The notes: a model not told the origin generated them from the letters alone. A DNA stretch of 64,000 bases from Tubulanus polymorphus (GCF_964204645.1 NC_134030.1:19349110-19413109), one strand, 5' to 3'. Shown: positions 12,293 to 27,868, counted from the first letter of the stretch. Program-made: numbers and translations.

Positions 12293-13355
12293 CTACGGTA
12301 AAACTATCGGTTCTATTTATATTTATATATACGTATACAAAATGCTGCCGTGCGGTCATTGACCTACCGGCTTTTGTGATTCTCCACTGCGCATGCGCAA
12401 ATCTGCTGTAACATTCGCTGAAAATCCTGAGTGATATTCGAACGGGATTCGAACACGCAATGTGGTGTTGCGAGTCACAAAGAAGACCAGGTTCGGAGAT
12501 AAAAGAAGAGAAAGACTAAAAACACGACGGGTTCAGTCTACAGATCATAAGATACTCGTTTATTTCGGTCACACACAGGCTAACCACCTGTCCCGACTGC
12601 ACATGCGCATGCTAATATATTTGATGATTCGCTACATAGGCTAAGGGGGAGTGAACACTATATGGTTACTGACATATTTACATAAACATCCTTTTCTCGA
12701 CAATCCAGCCGGAACGGTGGCGGACTGTGTTTTTGCCAATGCCTTAATCTAACGCCTCCCGAAAGGTGAGAGTTCGCCCGTTTTCCAACTGCCCGTGCTC
12801 TAGCAGGGAACCGAAAAAATTAAATCTGAGTAAAAAGCAGGAAACCCTTATGATAATACGCCGGAATGCAATACGGTTTTCTGTGAGAAGTAGAAACCCT
12901 GATTATCACAAATTACTTTGAAAAGGCAACAAACGCAAGGAATATGGGGACATGCTGATACAACATCAGTGAAAGATAACTTAACGATCAGATCATTTCA
13001 ATTCCAGACAGTTCCACACTTGGGTGAGGAGGTTGAATAATTTGTTTCTGAACCTCAGTAGCTGTGTTGTTTCGATTTGACTTCAAACGCAGTTCCACAG
13101 CTGTTACGTACAAGTTGACTGTGGATCCAGTTCCACTTCTGTGTGGATATCGACTATAGACCCAGTTTCACAGTTATGCGGGTTGAATTTCACTCTGGAA
13201 CCAGTTCTATAGTTAGTGGTTTCAATCTGACTCTATAGACGACGTTCAGCAGCTATGCGGCGAAAAACACGCCTGTTAACGATAGTTAACGAGAACGATA
13301 GTATTTATTGAATACTGTACGTTTAGTGTAACGTTTCAGATCTTAATTGTTACCA
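12293..13355. other. No gene recognised
   Basis: Non-coding DNA. A GTGTTCGAATCCC (minus strand, near 12436-12450) resembles a Pol III B box, but no tRNA fold or A box could be placed around it. Confidence 0.45.
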
Positions 13356-13492
13356 GGGGCCAGTTACGCAGTCGCGAAAGTCCAGAAGTGTTCTTAAATC
13401 TTAAAACTGGTCTTAAATTGTTAGATTGGCTACAGAACAAAGTTGGTCTTAGACTGGTCTTAAGTCTAAGCCATGACTATGCAACTGGCACC
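13356..13492. mobile_element. Short TIR element, about 137 bp
   Basis: GGGGCCAGTTACGCAGTC at the left end is matched by GACTATGCAACTGGCACC at the right end. The interior is made of TCTTAA-rich short repeats. No coding capacity. Confidence 0.7.
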
Positions 13493-14013
13493 ATGATACT
13501 AATTTTTGTCACCACCTTTTTTTAATTTTTCTTTTCTCTTTCTGTTTTGTGCTTTCTCTTATGTAGTCGTATACATGTATTAAGAAGTATAATTTAATCG
13601 GCCTGTTAATAATAAATGTAGTTTTTTTCTTTAATACTAATAATGTCCGTATGGACTTCAGTACCATGTATAAATGTGTTTATGTAAAAAACAAGGCGAA
13701 TAAACTTCTTATATATATATGAAAAAGATGATTGCTACCAACGTTTCTTAGCTGCACTAAGATTACCATTCCATGTCACTTGTTTGTGGACGAATTCAGA
13801 TTTCATGAAAAAAAGCGGTGTGTTTCTTAATTTTCAATTCGGCCCGCGGTTGGGAGCCCTGCAAAGCCACGACGTTTCAGTTCTAGTAAAAGCCAGCGCA
13901 AGACTCAGAACGGAAGAATCTATTTCAAAAACAAACAAAGTATTCTTTTGTTAAAATGTTCTTAAAAAGCAATTTTTGTTAGCTCTTTCTCATCAAATTA
14001 GAAATGAATTGAC
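13493..14013. other. Left flank of the tandem array
   Basis: Non-repeated sequence ahead of unit 1. Homology to the unit junctions starts at about 14014 with AAAGCGGGTG. An AATAAA near 13700 and a short TA run are present, but no gene. Confidence 0.5.
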
Positions 14014-14250
14014 TTTAAAGCGGGTGGCGACAAATCCTAAGTTCTAATCAAACCACTAACACTATTTCTATATCAGCGGCTAGTCAACGTAGCCCTAAGA
14101 AACCGTTTAAAAATGATAAAACCGTCGATCTATATACATATTTCACTAAAATAAAGTCGATGGATGCTCGATCAAAATGCCTTATTCAACGCTGAACGGA
14201 TTGAATGAATTCAAAGACAATTGCGAAGATCACAAGCCATAGAAGTAGGC

Positions 14251-14547
14251 CTAACAGTGGAACTCACAATTCAAATAAAGCTGCAGGTTGCACAACTTTG
14301 ACAGAGAGACAGAACAGCTTTCAAAATGAATCGATTCAGAGCTTGGTAAATATTCGTCACCGATGAAGAAGATTTTTAAAAAATCTTCGCATTTTGAACG
14401 GGAACAGTTGTTTCTACATTTGCAGTTGCCACACAATGACTTCACACATAAACCCATGTTAGTTTTGTTCACGCCAAGATTTGCTAGTACAATAGATTCG
14501 TAGAGGCTCGTGTTAGTTTTGTTCATGTCTGAATAAATATTATTCAC
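14251..14547 (-). other. Conserved antisense ORF, unit 1
   Basis: Up to 98 codons with a cysteine-rich core (LCVKSLCGNCKCRNNCSRSK), just upstream of the glycine-rich gene promoter and on the opposite strand. The core is kept in all units, but after it the frame differs between units 1/5 and 2-4. I therefore do not call it a gene; it may be an exon or a relic. Function unknown. Confidence 0.3.
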
Positions 14548-14591
14548 TTCGTAACATGTTTAAAATATTTAGATTTCTGAGGGAAAGATGT

Positions 14592-14641
14592 AGTGTCGCA
14601 GTGTGGAGAAACAGTGACGTTTTACAAGCTACAAATTGAAG
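14592..14641 (+). promoter_or_regulatory. Non-coding first exon of glycine-rich gene, unit 1
   Basis: By comparison with units 2-4, transcription should start about 30 bp past the A/T-rich TTTAAAATA (near 14560). The leader exon ends ATTGAAG at 14641, followed by GTAAGT. Here the TATAAAATA of units 2-4 reads TTTAAAATA. Confidence 0.5.
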
Positions 14642-14986
14642 GTAAGTGCATCGACTATAGGAGTTAGTTTCATCGTGGACAGTTCCAAAGATTTTGGGTC
14701 AGTGTAAAAGGACTGCGTCAGTTGCATAGACTGCCAGTCAGTTACATAATATTAAGAGTCAGTTAGAGTCAGTATCACAGACGAGAAGTCCGTTCCATGG
14801 GGACTAGGTGCCGGATTAACAGACAACGAGGCATTTTCAGAGACTAACGGCCGGTTTTATTGACTCTATAATTCAGTTTCATAGACTACAGGGCCAGTTT
14901 CATAGACCGTTCCAATTTGTCACGTAATTCAAAAACAGAAATATTACATCTATCTCTTTCTTCAGACCGACAGTTTGTGTGTAAAG

Positions 14987-16912
<1,926 letters not shown>

Positions 16913-17204
16913 ACACATCATTTCAACAAAATTGGAGCTGCTAAAACTGGAAGTCAAACAAAATTGAGCTCGACAATTCGAAAAAAAATTATCGTTTGCA
17001 ATACGAATTGAGAAATAAATAATCATATAGTTAGAAATAAACATTTTGTTTGATCAATATTTAAAAGGCTTCAGTTGAGATGCAGAGATCTTAGATGAGG
17101 AACACGAATCAAAACGAGTTTGTAGTTTCTCAGCGTGTGTCTGCAACCTTCGAGGTCGCATAATTCTAGTTATTCAGCAAAACAATCACGACTGGTCTTG
17201 GCTT

Positions 17205-17352
17205 TTTTACAGTACTTCCAAAAGACGAGATAGAATGACATAATTTCAGATTTTTCTGCACAGAGTTCCAGAGTTTTGGGCCTTTGTGGATTATTGTAAA
17301 TTTCCTATAATTATGCTTTGCGAAAGTTACATCTAATTCCTTACATCGACGT
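17205..17352 (+). mobile_element. Internal LINE fragment replacing GPCR sequence, unit 1
   Basis: This stretch is nearly identical to 18098-18250 in the same unit (the 3' part of the LINE ORF) and replaces about 340 bp of GPCR-side sequence present in units 2-5. It has neither a LINE 3' tail nor a target duplication, so it did not arrive by ordinary retrotransposition. Confidence 0.85.
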
Positions 17353-17620
17353 GAAAGAATGCGAATTAGATTCGAAGAACGCTATTCGTTTGACTGTAGC
17401 CGTTTCAGTTATATTGTTGGTATTCGAACTGCCCAGTTCGTTTCAAAGCTATAAAAGATTTATCGGACTTTTCGTCGATTTGCCGAAAATACCGTATCAC
17501 GGAGCGACGAAAAGTATGGAGAGATTTTCGTCGAGTTATTTCCGATTGCCGACTCGTCGGCGAACTTTGTTATTTATTGTTTGGTGCATGATCGGTTTAG
17601 ACATACGGCAAAAACATTGA
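17353..17620 (+). pseudogene. GPCR TM6-TM7 fragment, unit 1
   Basis: Encodes the TM6 segment (NAIRLTVAVSVILLVFELP) and the start of the third extracellular loop. One T is missing in GAGATTTTCG relative to unit 5, so TM7 is out of frame. The upstream TM5 part is lost, replaced by the LINE fragment at 17205. Confidence 0.75.
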
Positions 17621-17797
17621 TAAATATAGTATGCACAGGAGTGCCATAGGTTCGAATACATACAGGCGCTAGTCATTACTGAGAAATAGTTGACCGTGTG
17701 AATAACATATTAAAAAGAGAGAAATAGGAAATGATTAAATAGACATATTCTATATACTCTATGGTATAATATGCACCTGCCGTCTGAAGTCAAAAAT

Positions 17798-18536
17798 ATG
17801 ATAATAATAATAATAATAATGATGATGTTTTATTTACGAATTAAATTACAATTTAAGGTAGTAGGAATTAGTACAAATTATTGTCAAATAGGACGTTGGA
17901 CGACAGTTGAAGTTAAAATTAACTTATTACCTGAGAGGCCTAGTCGCCCACACACTCACATTCACGCCCCATTCATACATACAAGTTACATGACAAAAAC
18001 ATTCAACATAGAAAATATGATAATTCCAGGATATTCAGTATATTAGATTGATCAATTAGAAGTACATAATTTCATCTAAACATATTGGGAAATGAGATAA
18101 TTTTTTACAGTATTTGCAAAAGACGAGATAGAATGACATAATTTCAGATTTTTCTGCACAGAGTTCCAGAGTTTTGGGCCTTTGTGGATTATTGTAAATT
18201 GCCTATAATTATGCTTTGCGAAAGTTACATCTAATTCCTTACATCGACGTGTATTGTGGTTGTGTTTAACTTTGTTTGTAAATAAATTATTGTATCGCTT
18301 AGGAAGTAGGTCATTTGTAGATTTAAACATGAAGTGTAGAACTTGTTGATTATTGATATCGAATATTGTGAGTTGTTTCGTAGATTTGAAGAATAGTCCT
18401 GAATGTTCTAGGTAATGTTTCTTATTTATTATGCGCATACCTTTTTCAGTAGGGTATAGAGATTGTTTATTCTTGAGGGGTAGCTGTTAGCCCAGACGAT
18501 ATTACAGTGTTGTATGTGAGGTAATGCTAATGATTG
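17798..18536 (-). mobile_element. Truncated CR1/L2-like LINE, unit 1
   Basis: Retains the 3' short-repeat tail (ATT/ATG repeats, minus strand) and the C-terminal ORF piece at 18076-18438 (LLPKRYNNLF, HNHNTR). The rest, including RT and endonuclease, is deleted up to the peptide gene intron, with the break at about 18536. Confidence 0.85.
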
Positions 18537-18821
18537 TCTCAACTTGATGGCAGTAAGAGACAGATACTATATCGTTTAGTAGAATCCACTTCATTCGGAT
18601 CATTTGGGACCAACAAAATTCATCTGGTTTACGCTAATTCTGGATTAAAGTCTAAATTTTCTGTAAAAAAGTGAACTGCAAATATTGTCCGGATAAGGCC
18701 AAAATCTGGATTGAATCGATCCGGCTTAAGCGGGTTTGATTGCATTTTATTAACTCTTGGTATTTAGCACTAATTCGGTGCTTACAAACCACGAATTCAT
18801 CGCACAACTATTCTATTACAG

Positions 18822-18870
18822 CTATTCTGATGATGAATCTAATTCTCCTGGCGTTCATAGACATCTCAAA
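18822..18870 (+). pseudogene. Orphan exon 2 of the cysteine-rich peptide gene, unit 1
   Basis: A 49-nt exon with TTACAG acceptor and AAAGTAAGT donor. It codes for the hydrophobic second half of the signal peptide (LMMNLILLAFIDIS). Exon 1 is deleted and exon 3 lies only beyond unit 5, so the gene cannot be made from this unit. Confidence 0.75.
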
Positions 18871-19215
18871 GTAAGTTACAACATCAGATATATCCTAATA
18901 GAATAATCACACTCAGACGTGGTGAATTGATTCTAAAGCAAAAACCCACTATGTTTTAATCAAAAGTTTTGTGTAAAGCGGGTGACGACAAATCCAAAAT
19001 TCTAATCAAACTACTAAAACAATTCTATATCAGCCACTTGTCCACGTAGCCATAAAAAACCGTTTAAAAATGATAAAACCGTCAATCTTTATTCATATTT
19101 CACTACAATGAAGTCGATGGATGCTCGATCGAAATGCCACGCTTAACGGAGAGAATAAATGCAAAGACAATTGCGAAGATCACAAACCATAGAAATAAAG
19201 GCCTAACAATGGAAG

Positions 19216-19497
19216 TCACAATTCAAATAAAGCTGCAGGTTGCAACTTTGACAGAGACAGAACGGCTTTCACAATGAATCGATTCAGAGCTTGGTAAATA
19301 TTCGTCGCCGATGAAGAAGATTTTAAAACAAAATCTACCCATTTTGAACGGGAACAGTTGTTTCTACATATGCAGTTGCCACACAATGACTTCACACATA
19401 AATCCATTTGAGTTTTGTTCACGCCAAGATTTGCTGGTACAATAGATTCGTAGAGGCTCGGGTTGGTTTTGTTCATGTCTGAATAAATATTATTCAC
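19216..19497 (-). other. Conserved antisense ORF, unit 2
   Basis: The Cys-rich core (LCVKSLCGNCICRNNCSRSK) is kept. The frame after DF differs from units 1 and 5 because GTTTTA replaces TTTTA, so the C-terminal part is not conserved as protein. Confidence 0.3.
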
Positions 19498-19508
19498 TAC
19501 GTAAAATG

Positions 19509-19591
19509 TATAAAATATTTAGATTTCTGAAGGGAAGATGTAGTGTCGCAGTGTGGAGAAACAGTGACGTTTTACAAGCTACAAATTGAAG
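19509..19591 (+). promoter_or_regulatory. TATA-box promoter and leader exon, unit 2
   Basis: TATAAAATA at 19509-19517; the expected start is near 19540. The non-coding leader exon ends ATTGAAG at 19591 before GTAAGTGC. It splices to the TTTCAG acceptor at 19902. Confidence 0.7.
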
Positions 19592-19923
19592 GTAAGTGCA
19601 TCGACTATAGGAGTTAGTTTCATCGTGGACAGCTCCAAAGATTTGGGGTCAGTGTAAAAGGACTGCGTCAGTTCCATAGACTGCCAGTCAGTTACATAAT
19701 ATTAAGAGTCAGTTTCACAGACGAGAAGTCCGTTCCATGGGGACTAGGTGCCGGATAAACAGACAACGAGGCAGTTTCAGAGACTAACGGCCGGTTTTAT
19801 TGACTCTAAAATTCAGTTTCATAGACTAAACGGCCAGTTTCATAGACCGTTCCAATATGTCACATAATTCAGAAACATAGATATTTCATCCATCTCTTTC
19901 AGACCGACAGTTTGTGTGTAAAG

Positions 19924-21693
<1,770 letters not shown>

Positions 21694-22017
21694 AAACATC
21701 ATATCAACAAAATAAGAGCTGCTAAAACTGGAAGTCAAACAAAATTTAGCTCGACAATTCGAAAAAAAATAATCGTTTGCAATATGAATTGAGAAATAAA
21801 TAGTCATATAGTTAGAAATTAACATTTTCTTAAATCAATATTGAGAAACGCTTCAGTTGAGATGCAGAGATTTTAAACGAGGAATACGAATCAAAACGAG
21901 TTTGTAGTTTTTCAGCGTGTACCTGCAACCTTCCAGGTCGCATAATTCTAGCTATTCAGCAAAACAATCACGACTGGTCTTGGTGTTGAGCTCATCATCG
22001 ATCCAAATCCTGATATC

Positions 22018-22571
22018 TACGTGTATATATCTAATATCCTGCAGTGGTCAAATTCCAGCTACTGGGCCCATTACCTCTTGAAATATACGGTATCTACACG
22101 TCTGTCCTTGTCTGCCTCTGATTTCCGGGTCTGTTCTGAGGCGTACACAAAAGTCGTGGATCTCCTTTTGAATTTGTTTTATATTTGGATCCGATGGCCT
22201 ACAGCGAATTACACGTATTTAGATCCGGCGATTATCGTTATTTGAATGTCTACATCGTCGGTAAAGTTCGCTAAATTTCGCGAAATCGGAAGAAAATGAC
22301 GGCGAAACAATGCGAATTAGATTCGAAGAACGCTATTCGTTTGACTGTAGCCGTTTCAGTTATATTGTTGGTATTCGAACTGCCCAGTTCGTTTCAAAGC
22401 TATAAAAGATTTATCGGACTTTTCGTCGATTTGCCGAAAATGCCGTATCACGGAGCGACGAAAAGTGTGGAGAGATTTTCGTCGAGTTATTTCCGATTGC
22501 CGACTCGTCGGCGAACTTTGTTATTTATTGTTTGGTGCATGATCGGTTTAGACATACGGCAAAAACATTGA
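22018..22571 (+). pseudogene. GPCR fragment (TM5-TM7), unit 2
   Basis: Reads through a second-loop-like stretch (RWPTANYTYLDPA) to TM5 (IIVI), then a frameshift and stop codons, then TM6 (RLTVAVSVILLVFELPSSF) in the frame of an ATG at 22296. A missing T before TCGTCGAG shifts TM7 out of frame. No TM1-TM3 is visible upstream. The class A (rhodopsin-like) assignment rests on the ELP-type TM6 and the TM7 seen in unit 5. It is a decayed fragment, not a working gene. Confidence 0.75.
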
Positions 22572-22746
22572 TAAATATAGTATGCACAGGAGTGCCATAG
22601 GTTCGAATACATACAGGCGCTAGTCATTACTGAGAAATAGTTGACCGTGTGAATAACATATTAAAAAGATAGAAATAGGAAATGATTAAATAGACATATT
22701 CTATATACTGTATGGTATAATATGCACCTGCCGTCTGAAGTCAAAA

Positions 22747-22748
<2 letters not shown>

Positions 22749-22778
<30 letters not shown>

Positions 22779-25700
22779 TTTTATTTACGAATTAAATTAC
22801 AATTTAAATTAGTAGGAATTAGTACAAAATATTGTCAAATAGGACGTTGGACGACAGTTGAAGTTAAAATTAACTTATTACCTGAGAGGCCTAGTCGCCC
22901 ACACACTCACATTCACGCCCCATTCATACATACAAGTTACATGACAAAAACATTCAACATAGAAAATATGATAATTCCAGGATATTCAGTATATTAGATT
23001 GATCAATTAGAAGTACATAATTTCATCTAAACATATTGGGAAATGAGATAATTTTTTACAGTATTTGCAAAAGACGAGATAGAATGACATAATTTCAGAT
23101 TTTTCTGCACAGAGTTCCAGAGTTTTGGGCCTTTGTGGATTATTGTAAATTGCCTATAATCATGCTTTGCGAAAGTTACATCTAATTCCTTACATCGACG
23201 TGTATTGTGGTTGTGTTTAACTTTGTTTGTAAATAAATTATTGTATCGCTTAGGAAGTAGGTCATTTATAGATTTAAACATGAAGTGTAGAACTTGTTGA
23301 TTATTGATATCGAATATTGTGACTTGTTTCGTAGATTTGAAGAATGGTCCTGAATGTTCTAGGTAATGTTTCTTATTTCTTATGCGCATACCTTTTTCAG
23401 TAGGGTATAGAGATTATTTAGTCTTGAGGGGTAGCTGTTAGCCCAGACGATATTACAGTATTGTATGTGAGGTAATGCTAATGATTGATATATTGTTTTT
23501 AAGGTGTAATTAGGAAGTTTATGTTTTAGTATGCTAAGGATAAAAAGTATTCTGCGAAATTTAATTTCAACTTGATGTATGTGGTGTTCCCATGTGATTT
23601 TGTCGTCAATTATAACGCCTAAAAATTTGGCCGCTGTCACCTTTTTTATTGTTTCATCATCAATGTTTAGTTTAATGGTCTTCGTTATTTTGATTCTTCC
23701 CGAAAATAATAAAAGGTTGGTCTTATCGATATTCAGAGATAGTCTATTTGCGGAGAGCCACTTGCTTACTAATTTTAATTCATAGTTCATTTCGGTTTCG
23801 AGGGTTTTGGGACATCTATTACTGTGCATTAAACTTGTGTCGTCTGCAAAAAGGATGAAGTCTAGGATTTTCGATGATTCTGTGATATCATTGATATATA
23901 TCAAAAATAAAAGTGGCCCTAGGATTGATCCTTGTGGTATTCCCGTTTTAATGGCTTTGAAATCCGATAATGCTGAGTTTATGTTAGTTAATTGATATCT
24001 ATCTGTTAGATAATTCCTAAACCATGCATTTGTGATACCTCTGATCCCATAATGATTTCATTTAAACAATAAAATCGAATGATCTATTGTATCAAAGGCC
24101 TTTTTAAGATCAAGTAGAATAAGCGCTGTAATTTTTCCATCTTCCAGGTTTTTAGTGATTTTGTCTAGTAATGTTATCAATGCTAAATCTGTAGAATACT
24201 TTTTTCGAAGGCAAAATTGTTTGTCGGAGAGAATCGCATCACAGAAGTTTGAGAGTCGATTATGAGTTTTTCTAGAATTTTGGAAATAGAGGGGAGAATT
24301 GAGATAGGACGATAATTTCTTGCTTCGCATGTGTCACCTGATTTAAAGATAGGTACAACTCTCGCCGTTTTGAGTTTACTAGGAACAGCTCCACAATTGA
24401 ATGACCTGTTGAAAATATGGCATTAAGGGTCTACGATTTCTGGTATAACATATCAAATAATTTTCATGGGTATACCATCTGTGCCAGCAGTGTTTGAGCT
24501 TTTGAGTGTTCGTACTAAATCAATAATTTCTGTCTCGACTACTGGAAATAGATAAAAGCTTGATGGGTTTTGATTAGGTAAAAAGTGTCGAAAATTTTCG
24601 TTGCTGTTGATGCTGTTAGCAAGTTTGGGACCAACATTAACAAAATAATTATTGAATTCGTTGGCGATATCTTGTTCTTTGATTATAGATCTAGAATTGT
24701 TTTTTAGTTCCGTAATTATTGTAGATTTTCCCTTGGAGCCAATGATATTGTTTATGATTTTCCAAGTGTTTTTCATATTGTTCTTCTGTTTTAAGAGATT
24801 TTGCTGGTAGTAGTTTTTCTCCGCCGTTTTAAATATATTATTGAGTTTATTTTTGTAATTTAGATATTTATTCTTATCCCTTTCGGATTTGCTTTTTAAG
24901 AATATCTTATATAATCTTTGTTTAGTAGAAATTGATTTTAAGAGACGACCGACCGTAAGCCAGGGATTATGGGGTTTACTACTGTTGACTGTGAATTTTT
25001 TCAGTGGAAAGCTAGATTCAAATAATCCGATGAAAATGTCAAGGAATACGTTATAATCGGTTTCGCAATCGTCTTCATCCAGGACGCTAGTCCAATCTGA
25101 CGCGACTAGATTATTTTTAAAGTAAGCCATATTATTTTCGTTAATCGAACGATTAGTTATTTCATATTTTGTATTCTTCATTTTAGTTGGTATTAGCGTA
25201 AAGATAGGTAGATGGTTGGAGATATCTGAAATGATCACCCCTGAAGTGTTGTTGTTGGAGAGAGAATTTGTGTAGATATTGTCGATCAGAGTAGCTGTAT
25301 AGTCAGTTATTCTTGTAGGTACATGGATGAGAGGTTTAAATCCTGTAGATATGACTTCGTTTAGAAATTTTGAGATTTGGTGGCAAAGATCACTCTTTAA
25401 TAGATTTATGTTATGATCTCCCAGTAAATAGCACTCGGTTTTGCTCTTTTCAATAAGTTGGAGTATTCTCTCAAATTCGGTATTAAAATTATCAATCTTT
25501 GTCCCTGGAGGTCTATATATCGTACCCAGTATGATATTCTTATTTTTACAGGATAATTCGATAAATAAACATTCTAATACATGCGTATCATCGGAGATTA
25601 GATCCGATCGTAATTTGAAATTTACATCTTTTTTAATATAAAAACCGACACCACCACCGACAGAGTAATCTCTGCTTAAAAATACGTTATTATACGCATG

Positions 25701-26067
25701 GTGGTTGTACAAGGTGTCATTATTATTTTCAGGTTTCGTCCAAGTCTCAGAAACCGCTATTATCGTAGGATATGAATTCAGGGAATCTAGTAAATAAGAG
25801 ATTTTATCGAAATTAGCTGTTAAGCTTCTACAGTTAATGTGTACTAGACTTAAGGGAGACGAGCAGTTTAAAAGAGAGTTGACAGTTTCTACATCGTAGT
25901 ATTTGCACGGATTATCATCCGTTATAAATTCATCTATTGAATTAGGCATTTATTTGTAGTTAGTTAACAATGAATTCAATTAACAATTACGATGGATTGA
26001 GATTCAATTTTTAGTTTTCTTTTCACTCGGCTTATCGGCAGAAGTTGTAGTCTCTGATAGTGACCTT
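22749..26067 (-). mobile_element. CR1/L2-like non-LTR retrotransposon, most complete copy (unit 2)
   Basis: About 3.3 kb, minus strand, ending in an (ATT)n-type tail at 22749. The ORF at 25949-24453 starts with an APE-type endonuclease (HINCRSL, SETWTKP, GTIYRPPG, GDHNIN) and runs into the start of RT (GTDGIP). The endonuclease motif usually written SDH reads SNH here. RT then continues in broken frames: DLKKAFDTIDH at 24330-24058, FADDTSLM at 23904-23380, and the C-terminal HNHNTR piece at 23389-23027. Frameshifts and stops make it non-functional. It lies between GPCR sequence and the peptide gene promoter. Confidence 0.92.
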
Positions 26068-26253
26068 CTTCTGGTGCCGCTAAATATTCAGTTAGATCGA
26101 TTGCAGCACCTAACGTGGCGATAGAGAAATTAATCATCGATCTTTTGTTAGATGTCTATTTAAACTATAGCGCGGAAATGTATATTGTCTTAGATCAACT
26201 CGACAATTCAATCAGTATCGAACGACGGAAGAGAAAATCATCAATTTCAACAT

Positions 26254-26815
26254 ATGAAGCTCGCTTGTGGTAAGTTTCTAAATTGATCTATGAATCAGTT
26301 TTCTAAACACTTACAGAAAAGCAGACGCAGTTTAGGTGTATCGTGTATCACAAACTCTCACTCAGTATTTGACACCAAGTCGGGGTATAATTTCACCCGC
26401 TCCAACTTTACCACAAAAAGAGACAAAGTCTACTGTAATTCACAACTTCTCAATCTTGACAAAAAACTCGGGTAAAATTTGCCTCAACTTGATGGCAGTA
26501 AGAGACAGATACTATATCGTTTAGTAGAATCCACTTCATTCGGATCATTTGGGACCAACAAAATTCATCTGGTTTACGCTTATTCTGGATTAAAGTCTAA
26601 ATTTTCTGTATAAAAGTAAACTGCAAATATTGTCCGGATTAGGCCAAAATCTGGATTGAATCGATCCGGCTTAAGCGGGTTTGATTGCATTTTATTAACT
26701 CTTGGTATTTAGCACTAATTCGGTGCTTACAAACCACGAATTCATCGCACAACTATTCTATTACAGCTATTCTGATGATGAATCTAATTCTCCTGGCGTT
26801 CATAGACATCTCAAA
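26254..26815 (+). pseudogene. Orphan exons 1-2 of the peptide gene, unit 2
   Basis: Exon 1 (26254-26269, MKLAC, then GTAAGT) and exon 2 (26767-26815) have intact splice sites and phases. The upstream region keeps TATTTAAAC about 90 bp before the ATG. Exon 3, which codes for the whole mature peptide, is absent because the unit junction falls in intron 2. Confidence 0.78.
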
Positions 26816-27160
26816 GTAAGTTACAACTTCAGATATATCCTAATAGAATAATCACACTCAGACGTGGTGAATGGATTCTAAAGCAAAAACCCACTATGTT
26901 TTAATCAAAAGTTTTGTGTAAAGCGGGTGACGACAAATCCAAAATTCTAATCAAACTACTAAAACAATTCTATATCAGCCACTTGTCCACGTAGCCATAA
27001 AAAACCGTTTAAAAATGATAAAACCGTCAATCTTTATTCATATTTCACTACAATGAAGTCGATGGATGCTCGATCGAAATGCCACGCTTAACGGAGAGAA
27101 TAAATGCAAAGACAATTGCGAAGATCACAAACCATAGAAATAAAGGCCTAACAATGGAAG

Positions 27161-27442
27161 TCACAATTCAAATAAAGCTGCAGGTTGCAACTTTGACAGA
27201 GACAGAACGGCTTTCACAATGAATCGATTCAGAGCTTGGTAAATATTCGTCGCCGATGAAGAAGATTTTAAAACAAAATCTACCCATTTTGAACGGGAAC
27301 AGTTGTTTCTACATATGCAGTTGCCACACAATGACTTCACACATAAATCCATTTGAGTTTTGTTCACGCCAAGATTTGCTGGTACAATAGATTCGTAGAG
27401 GCTCGGGTTGGTTTTGTTCATGTCTGAATAAATATTATTCAC
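27161..27442 (-). other. Conserved antisense ORF, unit 3
   Basis: Same sequence as in unit 2 by translation, which shows how recent the duplication is rather than proving selection. Confidence 0.3.
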
Positions 27443-27453
27443 TACGTAAAATG

Positions 27454-27536
27454 TATAAAATATTTAGATTTCTGAAGGGAAGATGTAGTGTCGCAGTGTG
27501 GAGAAACAGTGACGTTTTACAAGCTACAAATTGAAG
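27454..27536 (+). promoter_or_regulatory. TATA-box promoter and leader exon, unit 3
   Basis: TATAAAATA at 27454-27462; the leader exon ends at 27536 before GTAAGT. Confidence 0.7.
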
Positions 27537-27868
27537 GTAAGTGCATCGACTATAGGAGTTAGTTTCATCGTGGACAGCTCCAAAGATTTGGGGTCAGTGT
27601 AAAAGGACTGCGTCAGTTCCATAGACTGCCAGTCAGTTACATAATATTAAGAGTCAGTTTCACAGACGAGAAGTCCGTTCCATGGGGACTAGGTGCCGGA
27701 TAAACAGACAACGAGGCAGTTTCAGAGACTAACGGCCGGTTTTATTGACTCTAAAATTCAGTTTCATAGACTAAACGGCCAGTTTCATAGACCGTTCCAA
27801 TATGTCACATAATTCAGAAACATAGATATTTCATCCATCTCTTTCAGACCGACAGTTTGTGTGTAAAG

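Noticed and set aside
18822-18870. Fusion of orphan peptide exon 2 to the next unit's glycine-rich exon
   Set aside because: Joining at the nearest good acceptor puts a stop codon before the glycine-rich ATG, so no fusion protein is predicted.
22722-22997. 91-codon plus-strand frame repeated in units 1-4
   Set aside because: It spans the junction of flanking DNA and the LINE 3' tail, on the strand opposite to the LINE; no independent support.
23579-23995. Plus-strand frames inside the LINE copies
   Set aside because: Shadows of the minus-strand RT and endonuclease frames.
26290-26475. Open frames of about 61 codons in peptide-gene intron 1 (several units)
   Set aside because: They lie between peptide exons 1 and 2, which have clear splice sites; repeated only because the intron is duplicated.
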